From assembly GCA_036506275.1 (NCBI GenBank), contig DASXSB010000141.1, positions 1 through 33,502 on the forward strand: a stretch of DNA of 33,502 bases, read 5' to 3'. The translations under genes and the position numbers were made by a program. This DNA is from DASXSB01 sp036506275. GTDB lineage: Bacteria > Methylomirabilota > Methylomirabilia > Rokubacteriales > CSP1-6. The notes below the pieces were generated by a model, which worked only from the letters and a program-made list of their open reading frames with translations, was not told the origin of the DNA and ran no database searches. The stretch's first letter is position 1. Each line of letters begins with the position of its first letter. Of the stretch, positions 8,686-15,979 are shown piece after piece.

Positions 8686-8687
8686 GC

Positions 8688-9740
8688 TCAGGGCTTCAGC
8701 ATGACTTTGATGGCGCGATCTTCCTTCTTGTCGAAGATCGCGTAGCCGCGGGGCGCGTCGGCGAGGGCCATGGTGTGGGTGATGATGCGCGCCGGCGTCA
8801 GCTTGCCGCGCTCCACGAGGGGCAGCAGCGGCGCCATGAAGTTGCGCGCGTTGCAGATCCCCATCTTCAGCGTGAGGTCCTTGAAGAACGCCTCGCGCGC
8901 CGGAAATCCGAGCGACGGCTCCACGTACACGCCCACCGACGACACCGTCCCGCCCGCGCGCACGGCCTGGATCGCCTGCGTGAAGGGCGCCTCGTGCCCC
9001 ACGCATTCGAGCACCACGTCGGGCCCCCGGCCGCTCGTGAGCCCACGCAGTTGCTCGGCGGGATCGCCGCGGTCGAGGTTGACGGGCTCGGCGCCGAACT
9101 CGGCGGCGAGGGCGAGGCGGTAATCCACGCGGTCCACCGCGAACACGCGCGCGGGGCCGAAGAGCTGCGCGGACTGGAGAGCGAGGAGACCCACCGGGCC
9201 CGCGCCGAAGACGGCCACCGCGTCCCCGGGACGGATGCCGCCGTTCTCCGCGCAGACGTACCCGGTGGAGAGAATGTCGCCGAGGAAGATCGCGTCCTCG
9301 TCCGACATCCCCGCCGGCACCTTCTCGCAGAGGTAATCGGCGAAAGGCACGCGCACGCGTTCTGCCTGCCCGCCGCCCCACACGTGGCCGAAGCGTCCGC
9401 CGAACACGGCGCGGCCGGTGGTCGTGCACTGGGTCGGCATGCGGTTCTTGCACCACTCGCAGGTGCCGCACGACACGGAGAACGGCACGATCACGCGGTC
9501 GCCCGTCCGGAGCGTGCGCACGCCCGGCCCCACCTGCTCGACGACGCCCATGAACTCGTGGCCCATGACGGCGCCCTTCTGCACGAGGGCGCCGCCGCGG
9601 CCGTGGTACTGATGCAGGTCCGAGCCGCACACGGCGCTGGTGGTGATGCGGAGCACGACGTCGGTGGCGTCGACGACCTTGGGATCACCGACCTCTTCCG
9701 CCTTCACGTCGCCCACACCCTGGAACGTGATCGCCGTCAT
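8688..9740 (-). CDS. Zinc-dependent alcohol dehydrogenase (MDR family)
   Basis: 350 residues; ATG 9740 follows GGAAGGA at good spacing and overlaps the ROK gene stop by 4 nt. The catalytic zinc ligands are present: Cys38 in CGSD, and His61-Glu62 in GHE. A structural zinc site is formed by Cys91, Cys94, Cys97 and Cys105 (CGTCEWCKN and TQC). The Rossmann NAD(P) motif is FGAGPVGLLA at 179-184. The sequence, including FLGDILSTGY, looks like the group holding glutathione-independent formaldehyde dehydrogenase, threonine dehydrogenase and sorbitol dehydrogenase relatives. The precise substrate is open. Its tight link to the ROK gene suggests a sugar or polyol, but that is inference. Confidence 0.93.
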   Translation of the reverse strand: MTAITFQGVGDVKAEEVGDPKVVDATDVVLRITTSAVCGSDLHQYHGRGGALVQKGAVMGHEFMGVVEQVGPGVRTLRTGDRVIVPFSVSCGTCEWCKNRMPTQCTTTGRAVFGGRFGHVWGGGQAERVRVPFADYLCEKVPAGMSDEDAIFLGDILSTGYVCAENGGIRPGDAVAVFGAGPVGLLALQSAQLFGPARVFAVDRVDYRLALAAEFGAEPVNLDRGDPAEQLRGLTSGRGPDVVLECVGHEAPFTQAIQAVRAGGTVSSVGVYVEPSLGFPAREAFFKDLTLKMGICNARNFMAPLLPLVERGKLTPARIITHTMALADAPRGYAIFDKKEDRAIKVMLKP

Positions 9741-10720
9741 GATCTGTCCTTCCTTTCCATCTCGTGAAGAACGAGCGCGCCGGCGCCGCGCATGGTCGTG
9801 GCCTTGTCGGCAAGCACGATCGACACCCGCGTGCGCGCGAGCGCGGCCGCGAACGCGTAGTCAGCGGCCGCGCGCAGCACGCGCTTCTCGCGGGGCAGGA
9901 AGGCCGCCGCCACCCCGCCCGTGATGACGATGACCTCGGGGTTGAGCCCGTTCACGACGACGCCGATCATAGCGCCAAGCGCCTGGCACGCCTCGTCCAC
10001 GAGAGCGGCCGCGGTGACGTCGCCCTCGTCCGCGAGCCGGAACACGAGAGCGGCGGTGATGGCGGCGGCGTCACCGCCCGCCGCCCGCAACAACGCGGCG
10101 TCGGGGTCGCCGGCCACGCGCCCCCGCGCGGCGTCCGCGATCCCGCGGCCGCTCGCGTAGAGCGCGAGGCATCCGCGACCGCCGCACCAGCACGGGGGGC
10201 CATCGAACTTCACGGGCGCGTGCCCGAGCTCGCCTCCGAAGCCGTGCGCGCCGCGGACGAGACGCCCGTCGATGATGATGCCGGTCCCGAACCCGGTGCC
10301 GGGGGCGAGCACGACGAGCGACGTCGCCCCCCGGCCGGCGCCGAACATCCATTCGCCGAGCGCGAGGGCGTTGACGTCGTTGTCCACGAACGCCGGCAGC
10401 CGAAAGCGGGCGGCGAGGGCGGCCGCGAGCGGGCGACCGGCGAGCTCGGGGACGTGCGGCACGTGCTCGCTGATGCGGCCCGTCGTCGTGTCCACGGGGC
10501 CCGGCACCCCGACGCCGATTCCGGCGACCTCGTGGCCGCGCGCTCGGGCCGCGTGCTCGAGCTCGTCGATCAGCGTCTCGATCGCGGCCTCCGCGCGTCC
10601 GGGCGCGTCGTGGGTGGCGACCTGGCGGGCGATCAGCACCTCGCCGGCGGAAGAGACAACGCCGGCGCTGATGGTGGTGCCGCCGACATCGACGGCGATG
10701 ACGACGGGAACGGACACCAT
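9737..10720 (-). CDS. ROK family sugar kinase / regulator-type protein
   Basis: 327 residues. The ATP-binding phosphate loop is VDVGGTTISAG (residues 10-20), the catalytic Asp is Asp115 in VDNDVNAL, and the ROK signature follows with GELGHAPV (His167) and the zinc cysteines CWCGGRGC (177, 179, 184). Most ROK glucokinases and ManNAc kinases continue the zinc motif as GCLE, with the Glu touching the sugar. Here it reads GCLALYASG, so that position (186) is Ala. No N-terminal helix-turn-helix is present, which points to a kinase rather than a repressor. The start at 10720 lies 10 nt after the ChbG/HpnK stop; the end overlaps the dehydrogenase start by 4 nt. The altered residue makes the sugar specificity uncertain. 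Confidence 0.9.
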   Translation of the reverse strand: MVSVPVVIAVDVGGTTISAGVVSSAGEVLIARQVATHDAPGRAEAAIETLIDELEHAARARGHEVAGIGVGVPGPVDTTTGRISEHVPHVPELAGRPLAAALAARFRLPAFVDNDVNALALGEWMFGAGRGATSLVVLAPGTGFGTGIIIDGRLVRGAHGFGGELGHAPVKFDGPPCWCGGRGCLALYASGRGIADAARGRVAGDPDAALLRAAGGDAAAITAALVFRLADEGDVTAAALVDEACQALGAMIGVVVNGLNPEVIVITGGVAAAFLPREKRVLRAAADYAFAAALARTRVSIVLADKATTMRGAGALVLHEMERKDRS

Positions 10721-10730
10721 CGCGATCGAC

Positions 10731-11471
10731 TCAGAGCTGGCCGAAGTGACAGAGCGCGATGCCGAGGGAGGCGGCGGCCGCACGCGCGTCGGGCGCGCCG
10801 AGACCGGCGAGCTCGGTTTCGCGCTGGCGACCGTAACGACTGTACGCGAGATCGTCGTCGAACCGTCCCGGGTGGGCCATGAACTCGGAAACGCCGTCCG
10901 GTAGCTCGCGCAGGTGGGCGCGCACCCGCGCCGGCGACCAGTAGGCTTCCGGTCCCGACTCGCCGAAGAAGTGATCGGGCGTGCGCAGTCCCGCCGCGCG
11001 CGCGCGGGCGCGCGCCGCCGCGTCCTGGCTGCGCACCGGGACGCGGAGGCGCCGGGCGAGCTCGACCACCGCCTCCCGCGCCGGCGAGTAGAGTCCGGCG
11101 TGGTGGTGGGTGTCGAGATGCGTGGGCGTCTTCTTGAACAGAGACAGGAACTTATCGGCCTGCGCCTCCAGCTCCGCTTCAACGTGCTTGGCCTCGGCGC
11201 GCGCGGTGGCGCGGCGCACGTCGCGCACGAACTTTCCGTCGTCGCCGACGAGGGACTTCCCGCGCGTGAGGGGCTTGCCGAGGGTGAGGTTCAGATGGAT
11301 GCCGACGCCGATCCCGGCATCGCGCGCGGCCGTCACCTGCTCGCGGTCGAGAGCGGCGGTGACGAGCACGGTGGTGCTGGTGACGATGCCCTGGCGATGG
11401 GCCGTCAGGATTCCCGCGCTCACGCCGCGGGTGAGCCCGAAGTCGTCCGCGTTGACGATGAGGCGCCTCAC
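10731..11471 (-). CDS. ChbG/HpnK (YdjC) family carbohydrate deacetylase
   Basis: 246 residues from GTG 11471, whose GTGA overlaps the stop of the methyltransferase gene by 4 nt. The N-terminal NADDFG motif (residues 7-12) and the LDTHHHAGLY stretch supply the Asp and His ligands of the metal site. HLNLTLGKPL and EFMAHPGRFDDDL are also family hallmarks. ChbG removes an acetyl group from N-acetylglucosamine oligomers. HpnK is a relative found in hopanoid gene clusters, whose reaction is less sure. No squalene-hopene cyclase or other hpn gene lies in this window, so the substrate cannot be chosen between these. It is followed by a ROK protein, consistent with amino-sugar handling. Confidence 0.88.
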   Translation of the reverse strand: MRRLIVNADDFGLTRGVSAGILTAHRQGIVTSTTVLVTAALDREQVTAARDAGIGVGIHLNLTLGKPLTRGKSLVGDDGKFVRDVRRATARAEAKHVEAELEAQADKFLSLFKKTPTHLDTHHHAGLYSPAREAVVELARRLRVPVRSQDAAARARARAAGLRTPDHFFGESGPEAYWSPARVRAHLRELPDGVSEFMAHPGRFDDDLAYSRYGRQRETELAGLGAPDARAAAASLGIALCHFGQL

Positions 11472-12184
11472 AGCGTCCCCTGCACCAGCGTCCCCTGCAC
11501 CATCACGCGCTCCACGGTCTGCGGTAGACCGCGCGCCCCCAGCGTTCCCTCGTGGTCGAGCGCGCGGAGATGATCGAGGCGTTCGTATCCGATGCGCGGG
11601 AACGCCTGCACCTCGGTGGCGACGACGGCGGGCTGAAAACCACACTGCTCCAGTCGCGCGAGCGCGCGCTTCTTGCCGAGGAAGCCGAAGATCGTGAACA
11701 CGAGGCGCCCTCCCCGATGGAGATGCGCGGCGGCGCCGTCGATGACGCGGTCCAGGATTTCCCAGCCGTCCACGCCTCCGTTGTCGGCGGCGGCCACGGC
11801 ATCCGTGCGCGCGCGGCCGGGAGGTGTCGGCATCTGGGGCGGGTTGCTGCAGACGAGATGGAAGCGCTCGCCGGCGACGGGCGCGTAGCAGTCGCCCACG
11901 CGCGCATCGACGGTCACGCCGTTCACGACCGCATTCAGCCGCGTCGCCTCCACCGCTGCCGACACCACGTCCGTCGCCACCACCGTCGCGCCCGCCTTCG
12001 CCGCCATCACGGCCGCGAGGCCGAGACCGCACCCGATCTCGAGCACACGCTCGCCCGACCGCACGGGAAGATTCCGGACGAAGAAGAGGGAGCCCGCCTT
12101 CGGCGGTTGGACCGCTTCCGCAACGCGGAAGACCCAACCTCGCCACACGTAAAGCAAAACGCCCGCGTCGTCGGCGGTCGTCAC
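11468..12184 (-). CDS. Class I SAM methyltransferase, RsmC/PrmC-like (small MTase fold)
   Basis: 238 residues from GTG 12184, overlapping the stop of the upstream small gene by 4 nt. SAM motif I is LEIGCGLGLAAVMAA at about residues 47-61, followed by an acidic strand end (VATDVV). The catalytic-type motif is SNPPQMP. NPPY/NPPF-like motifs mark enzymes that methylate amide or exocyclic nitrogens (PrmC/HemK, RsmC, DNA adenine methylases); the Gln after NPP is less common. The N-terminal LYVWRGWVFRVAEAVQPP segment may be the target-binding part. The C-terminus ends in two copies of VQGTL made by a tandem 15-bp duplication. The substrate is unknown. Confidence 0.85.
   Translation of the reverse strand: MTTADDAGVLLYVWRGWVFRVAEAVQPPKAGSLFFVRNLPVRSGERVLEIGCGLGLAAVMAAKAGATVVATDVVSAAVEATRLNAVVNGVTVDARVGDCYAPVAGERFHLVCSNPPQMPTPPGRARTDAVAAADNGGVDGWEILDRVIDGAAAHLHRGGRLVFTIFGFLGKKRALARLEQCGFQPAVVATEVQAFPRIGYERLDHLRALDHEGTLGARGLPQTVERVMVQGTLVQGTL
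11471..11500. repeat. Tandem 15-bp direct repeat at the methyltransferase 3' end
   Basis: The unit cagcgtcccctgcac occurs twice, back to back and without mismatch. It lies in frame at the end of the methyltransferase gene and duplicates the peptide VQGTL just before the stop. The first unit begins one base inside the 4-nt overlap with the next gene's start, so the duplication left the overlap intact. It looks like a recent replication slippage event. Confidence 0.95.
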
Positions 12185-12495
12185 CGGCCCTGGACTCTCC
12201 GGAAGTAGAGCCGGAGGGCTTCTTTCAGCTGCGCCCGTGCCCCGGCCGACGTCTGCGCGTCCTCGAGCTGTTCGAGATCGATCTGAAGCGGCACGCCCTC
12301 GCGCTTGACGCCGTCGAGCTCGGCCGTCAGACCGCAACGCTCGTCGGATTCCGTGAACACGATGCGCGCCTTCTTGAAGGTGCCGTCTTCCTGCGCGAGC
12401 TGACGCACGGTCTCCGTGAGCACGCGCTTGATCGCTTCCGCTTCCCCCGCGGGAACGGTGGAGAACGCCGCCGTCAGCTCGACCTCACCGGCCAT
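12181..12495 (-). CDS. Small conserved-looking hypothetical protein
   Basis: 104 residues from ATG 12495. I recognise no family. The protein appears as an alpha/beta mix with alternating strands: VELTAAFSTV, a helix with EAEAIKRVLTETVRQLA, KARIVFTESD, GLTAELDGV, VPLQIDLEQL, and a C-terminal helix LKEALRLYFRRV. There is no signal peptide or transmembrane segment, so it is cytosolic. It overlaps the downstream methyltransferase gene by 4 nt. Its start lies inside the last codons of the AhpD-like gene if that gene's UGA is read through, an 11-nt overlap. That overlap supports translation continuing past the UGA. Confidence 0.75.
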   Translation of the reverse strand: MAGEVELTAAFSTVPAGEAEAIKRVLTETVRQLAQEDGTFKKARIVFTESDERCGLTAELDGVKREGVPLQIDLEQLEDAQTSAGARAQLKEALRLYFRRVQGR

Positions 12496-12742
12496 CGGTC
12501 CACACCTTCAGAATGTCCGCGTGCGCCTTCGCCGCGTTGGCGCGGATGGCGAAGCTGATCGCTTCGCGTAGTTCGTCCTCGGTCGCGCCCGCTGCCCTGG
12601 CGCCCGCCAGGTCGCGCTTCGCTCAGTGCGTGTTGCCGACCGCGAGGTTGGCGGCGAGGTAGCAGAGCGACGCCGTCTTGGGATCGAGCGCGCCCTTCTT
12701 GTAGACCCAGCTCGCGATGACCTTCTCTTCGAGGGATGGCAT
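12485..12742 (-). CDS. AhpD/carboxymuconolactone decarboxylase-like protein with in-frame UGA (candidate selenoprotein)
   Basis: ATG 12742 follows GGGAGG. Translation runs 39 residues to NTH and meets UGA at 12625-12623. The same frame then continues 45 residues, beginning AKRDLAGARAAGATEDELREA, and closes with UGA at 12487-12485. The second half is plainly the AhpD/CMD core (GAT-x-x-EL-x-EAI), so the two halves form one 85-residue protein. In CxxC members there are 11 residues between the second Cys and the Gly of GAT. The UGA sits at exactly that distance, so selenocysteine at the redox position fits. The first Cys of the pair is Asn here (N-T-H-Sec). A hairpin suited to a bacterial SECIS follows. 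Alternatives are a nonsense mutation or an assembly error. Known relatives reduce peroxides through the Cys pair. Confidence 0.75.
12596..12611 (-). promoter_or_regulatory. Candidate bacterial SECIS hairpin downstream of the in-frame UGA
   Basis: Reading the minus strand, 11 nt after the UGA comes CCTGGC-GGGC-GCCAGG: a perfect 6-bp stem with a 4-nt loop starting GG. The loop begins 18 nt after the UGA. Bacterial SECIS elements are stem-loops inside the reading frame, with the apical loop roughly 16-37 nt after the UGA and at least one G among its first two bases; the E. coli fdhF loop begins at a nearly identical distance. GC-rich DNA makes short hairpins common, so the element counts as support and not proof. 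Confidence 0.55.
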
Positions 12743-12786
12743 GAGGGACGTCCTCCCGCGCGGTGCCGCCGTTCGCGACGCCGGAG

Positions 12787-13272
12787 CTAGTCTTTGAGGT
12801 ACTGCGTGATGTCGACGAGGCGCTGGCCGGCGAAGTAGAAGTTCCACCCGAGCGGATACACCCACGCCTCGGTGACGTTACCTTTGAGCTCGGGCCAGTA
12901 GCGCCGGGCAAGCTTCTCCATCTCCGCCTCGTCCGTGGTGGTGCCGACTGGCGGACCGAGCAGGATGAGCACCTGCTCCTTGCTCTGCCCCACCGCCGTT
13001 TGCCGATAGAAGCGGAAGCTGGCCGCGTCGAGGCTGTTGGCGGTGTCCGGGTGCTCGCGCAGGTACTGGGCGACCTTCAGCTCCATCTGATCGTCCCAGT
13101 AACGGCGCTCGTCGAACGAGGGCTCCTTGCCGTTCTGCAAGAGCATGCGCATCGTCCAGAACTGCTGCGCGGTGGGGCCTTGCGTCACCCGTTGCTCGGT
13201 GGCCGGCCGCAGGCTCGCGCACGCGGCGAGGAGGAGCACAGGCGCCATCAGGGTGAGGGCGCGACGAATCAC
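12787..13272 (-). CDS. Lipoprotein of unknown function
   Basis: 161 residues from GTG 13272, 13 nt after the helicase stop. The N-terminus is a classic lipoprotein signal: basic residues, a hydrophobic run, then the lipobox LLAAC with lipidated Cys18. The mature protein contains LDAASFRFYRQTAVG, KEQVLILLGPPVG and EAWVYPLGWNFYFAGQRLVDI. The ILLGPP...EAWVYP pattern recalls the small-protein-A/GWxTD style of envelope lipoproteins, but I cannot assign a family. No strong Shine-Dalgarno precedes the GTG; TATTCT ends 7 nt upstream, so a leaderless start or coupling to the helicase gene are both possible. It would be anchored in the outer or cytoplasmic membrane. Confidence 0.82.
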   Translation of the reverse strand: MIRRALTLMAPVLLLAACASLRPATEQRVTQGPTAQQFWTMRMLLQNGKEPSFDERRYWDDQMELKVAQYLREHPDTANSLDAASFRFYRQTAVGQSKEQVLILLGPPVGTTTDEAEMEKLARRYWPELKGNVTEAWVYPLGWNFYFAGQRLVDITQYLKD

Positions 13273-13285
13273 GGCGGTCAGAATA

Positions 13286-15877
13286 TCAGATGAGGGCCGA
13301 TTCGTAGACAATCCCGCGATCGACGGCGCGCGCGGCCTGGGTGAGGACCCGGCTCGTCTCCGGCGCCACCTCCGCGCTTTCCGCGACCTGGCGGAGGAGA
13401 TCGATGAGGCGGCGCATGGCCCGCACGAGGTCACCCTCGTGGCCGCCGAACGACTGCTCGACGATGCCGGTCCAGTCGTCTTCCCCGGACGCCCAGCGAT
13501 ACACGGCCGGCATGAAGCCTCCGTGCACGGCCACCGGCATCCCGAGGTGGCGCGCGCGTTGCGCCTGGTACACGGCATCGGCGGCGGCGGCGAACTGATC
13601 GAGCCTCCGCTTCAGCCGCGGATGCTTCTTCAGGAAGCCACGCGCGATCATCGGCTCCCCCGAGCGCGACTCCTCGATGAGCGCCGAGCACAGCGCCGCC
13701 GCCTCCGGCGCGGTGACGTCCGTGAAGATCCCGCGCTCCACCGCTTCCGCCGCCAATAGCTCGTTGTCGTGACGGAGGCCCGCGATCAAGCGGCCCTTGC
13801 TCTGGAGCCGCCCGCCCCGCACGGCGCCGAACTGCTCCAGGACCTCCACCACACGCAGGAATTCCTGCCAGTACGCGCTGCGGAACGCCTCCAGGGCCGC
13901 TTGCCGCTGCCCGAGGCGCTCCTCCAGACGCTCGATGTCGCGCGAGGCACGGTCGCACGCGCTGGTGGCGTTCCAGGGACAGCGATGGCATTCGATGGAC
14001 GAGAGCACGGCCTCCGGCCCCTGCGCGCGCTCGTGATCGATGAGGTCGGGCACCGGCACCGCCGCCAGCCGCTCCGCGAGATAGCGCAGGCCGCGCTGAT
14101 CGCGGCCGCGGTCCCGCGGCACGTGCCAGGGCGGCGTGGCCCAGAACACGCGCTTGATGACGCCGGCTTTCACGCGCACGACGGCGCCGTGCGGGAGCAG
14201 CGCCTCGATGATGGCGCGGTGGCCGCGGATGCCGTGCACGCCGAGGATCAGGGCCAGAGTGGGGCCGCCGCGACGTCGCACGAGGGCGAGACGACCGGGC
14301 TCGGCGTCCAGCACCCCGCGCTGGTCACCACGCCGTCCGCCGCGTCCCGCCGCCTGCCGCCGCGTCTCCACCTCCTGGCGCGCCCGCCGGTAGCGCGTGA
14401 TGCGCGGGAAATCACCGCAGGGGGCGGCGTACTCGTGGGCGCGCGCGAGCGCGTTCTCGAGGCCGCGCACCTCGGCTTCCATGTCGCGGATGCGCTTCAA
14501 GTTCTGGTACTGGCCGAACGACGATTCGATGCGCCGTCGCAGCACCTCGGGCGGCGCCCCGGTGGCGAGCAGGAGCGCCACCGATCCGTAGCCGAGCTTG
14601 AACTGGCTCTCGATCGGCTCCGGCGAGCCGTCGACCACGCGCAGGAGATCCTCGACGCCGTCGCGGGCGTCGAGGGCGATCACGCACTGCCCCTCGGCGT
14701 CGATGCCGCGCCGTCCCGCTCGTCCCGCCATCTGCGTGAGCTCGTTGTGAGTGAGCGAGCGGAACCCGCGATCGGTGCGCTTGGTGAGGGACTGCAGCAC
14801 CACGCTGCGCGCCGGCATGTGGATCCCGAGCGACATCGTCTCCGTCGCGAACACGACCTTGCAGAGCCCGCGCTCGAACAGCACCTCGATGAGGCGCTTC
14901 ACGCTGGGCAGGATGCCGGCGTGGTGGAGGCCCACTCCCAGGCGCAGGCCGCGGAAGATCGTCTGGTTCAGCGTGGACTCGCCGAGGGAGGGCGTCTCCG
15001 CCATGGCCTCGTTGATGGTGACGTCGACCTCGCGCTGCTCGTCGCGCGTGAGGAGGCTGCGCCCTTCCGCGAGGACGTCGTCGAGGGCCCGCTCGCAGCC
15101 GGCGCGGCTGAAGATGAAGTAGATGGTGGGCAGCCAGCCGCGCCCCGCCAGCCCCTCGATCAGGAAGCCGGGATCGACGACGCGGCGGCTGTACCACCGG
15201 CCGCGCTCGTCGGGACCGCGCGATTCGTCGCCCACGAGGCGGGCGCGTCCGCGCCGGACGTCGTCGATGTCGTGGATCTCGGCGGCGAGGTCGGCCACCG
15301 CGTAGGAGAGCGGCACCGGACGCTGGGGGTGGAAGATCGGCAGCACGGGACGATGCACGAGCGAGATCCAGTCCGCGATCTCCTTCACGTTCGCCACCGT
15401 CGCCGACAGGGCCACGAGAACCACGTCCGGGGGGGCGTTGACGATGATCTCTTCCCACACCGTGCCACGTCCCTCGTCGCCCATGTAGTGACACTCGTCG
15501 AGGACCACGTAGCCGAGGTCGTCGAGGCCGCCCGCGTAGAACATGTTCCTCAAGATCTCGGTGGTCATGACGAGGATGCGGCCGCGGGGATTGACCTTGA
15601 CGTCGCCGGTGAGGATGCCGACGTTGTCGGCGCCGAACACGCGGGTGAAGTCGGCGAACTTCTGGTTCGAGAGCGCCTTCAGCGGCGTCGTGTACGCGAG
15701 GCGCTTGCCGGTCTCCAGCGCGGCCAGGATCGCGAACTCGGCCACGAGCGTCTTCCCCGCCCCCGTCGGCGCCGACACGATTACCGACTGCCCGCCCTCG
15801 ATCGCGCGCGCCGCCTCGAGCTGGAAGTCGTCGAGCGGGAACGGATAGCGCGTCTGGAAACGTTCCAGAAGCTCCAT
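13286..15877 (-). CDS. Ski2/Mtr4-like DEAD/DEAH-box RNA helicase
   Basis: 863 residues. Motif I is APTGAGKT (36-43), motif II is DECH (127-130) in VVLDECHYMGD, motif III is LSATV, and motif VI is QMAGRAGRRG. LHHAGILPSVKRLIEVLF and FATETMSLGIHMPARSVV complete a typical Ski2-family second RecA domain. The C-terminal half includes a basic insert (ARQEVETRRQAAGRGGRRG), a small CxxC-type site (CHRCPWNATSAC), and a helical DSHCT-like end (RLIDLLRQVAE). In bacteria these proteins occur mainly in actinobacteria (HelY), cyanobacteria and scattered other phyla, and are linked to RNA processing. I chose ATG 15877 rather than GTG 15886: there is no Shine-Dalgarno, but GATACT lies just upstream, giving a leader of only a few bases. 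It heads the long minus-strand gene run. Confidence 0.9.
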   Translation of the reverse strand: MELLERFQTRYPFPLDDFQLEAARAIEGGQSVIVSAPTGAGKTLVAEFAILAALETGKRLAYTTPLKALSNQKFADFTRVFGADNVGILTGDVKVNPRGRILVMTTEILRNMFYAGGLDDLGYVVLDECHYMGDEGRGTVWEEIIVNAPPDVVLVALSATVANVKEIADWISLVHRPVLPIFHPQRPVPLSYAVADLAAEIHDIDDVRRGRARLVGDESRGPDERGRWYSRRVVDPGFLIEGLAGRGWLPTIYFIFSRAGCERALDDVLAEGRSLLTRDEQREVDVTINEAMAETPSLGESTLNQTIFRGLRLGVGLHHAGILPSVKRLIEVLFERGLCKVVFATETMSLGIHMPARSVVLQSLTKRTDRGFRSLTHNELTQMAGRAGRRGIDAEGQCVIALDARDGVEDLLRVVDGSPEPIESQFKLGYGSVALLLATGAPPEVLRRRIESSFGQYQNLKRIRDMEAEVRGLENALARAHEYAAPCGDFPRITRYRRARQEVETRRQAAGRGGRRGDQRGVLDAEPGRLALVRRRGGPTLALILGVHGIRGHRAIIEALLPHGAVVRVKAGVIKRVFWATPPWHVPRDRGRDQRGLRYLAERLAAVPVPDLIDHERAQGPEAVLSSIECHRCPWNATSACDRASRDIERLEERLGQRQAALEAFRSAYWQEFLRVVEVLEQFGAVRGGRLQSKGRLIAGLRHDNELLAAEAVERGIFTDVTAPEAAALCSALIEESRSGEPMIARGFLKKHPRLKRRLDQFAAAADAVYQAQRARHLGMPVAVHGGFMPAVYRWASGEDDWTGIVEQSFGGHEGDLVRAMRRLIDLLRQVAESAEVAPETSRVLTQAARAVDRGIVYESALI

Positions 15878-15979
15878 GTTTTGCACAGTATCACGCCGTG
15901 CCGGGCGGCGACGGCAGGCGGGCGCGCGGCGGCGGTGCTATCCTGCGCCGACACCGCCGTCGACAGAGAGGAGCGTCGC

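Noticed and set aside
12623..12865. The AhpD-like gene as a truncated 39-residue protein or pseudogene
   Set aside because: The frame, codon pattern and family sequence continue without break after the single UGA and end in an overlap with the next start, which is unlikely for a decaying gene. It stays listed as the main alternative to selenocysteine.
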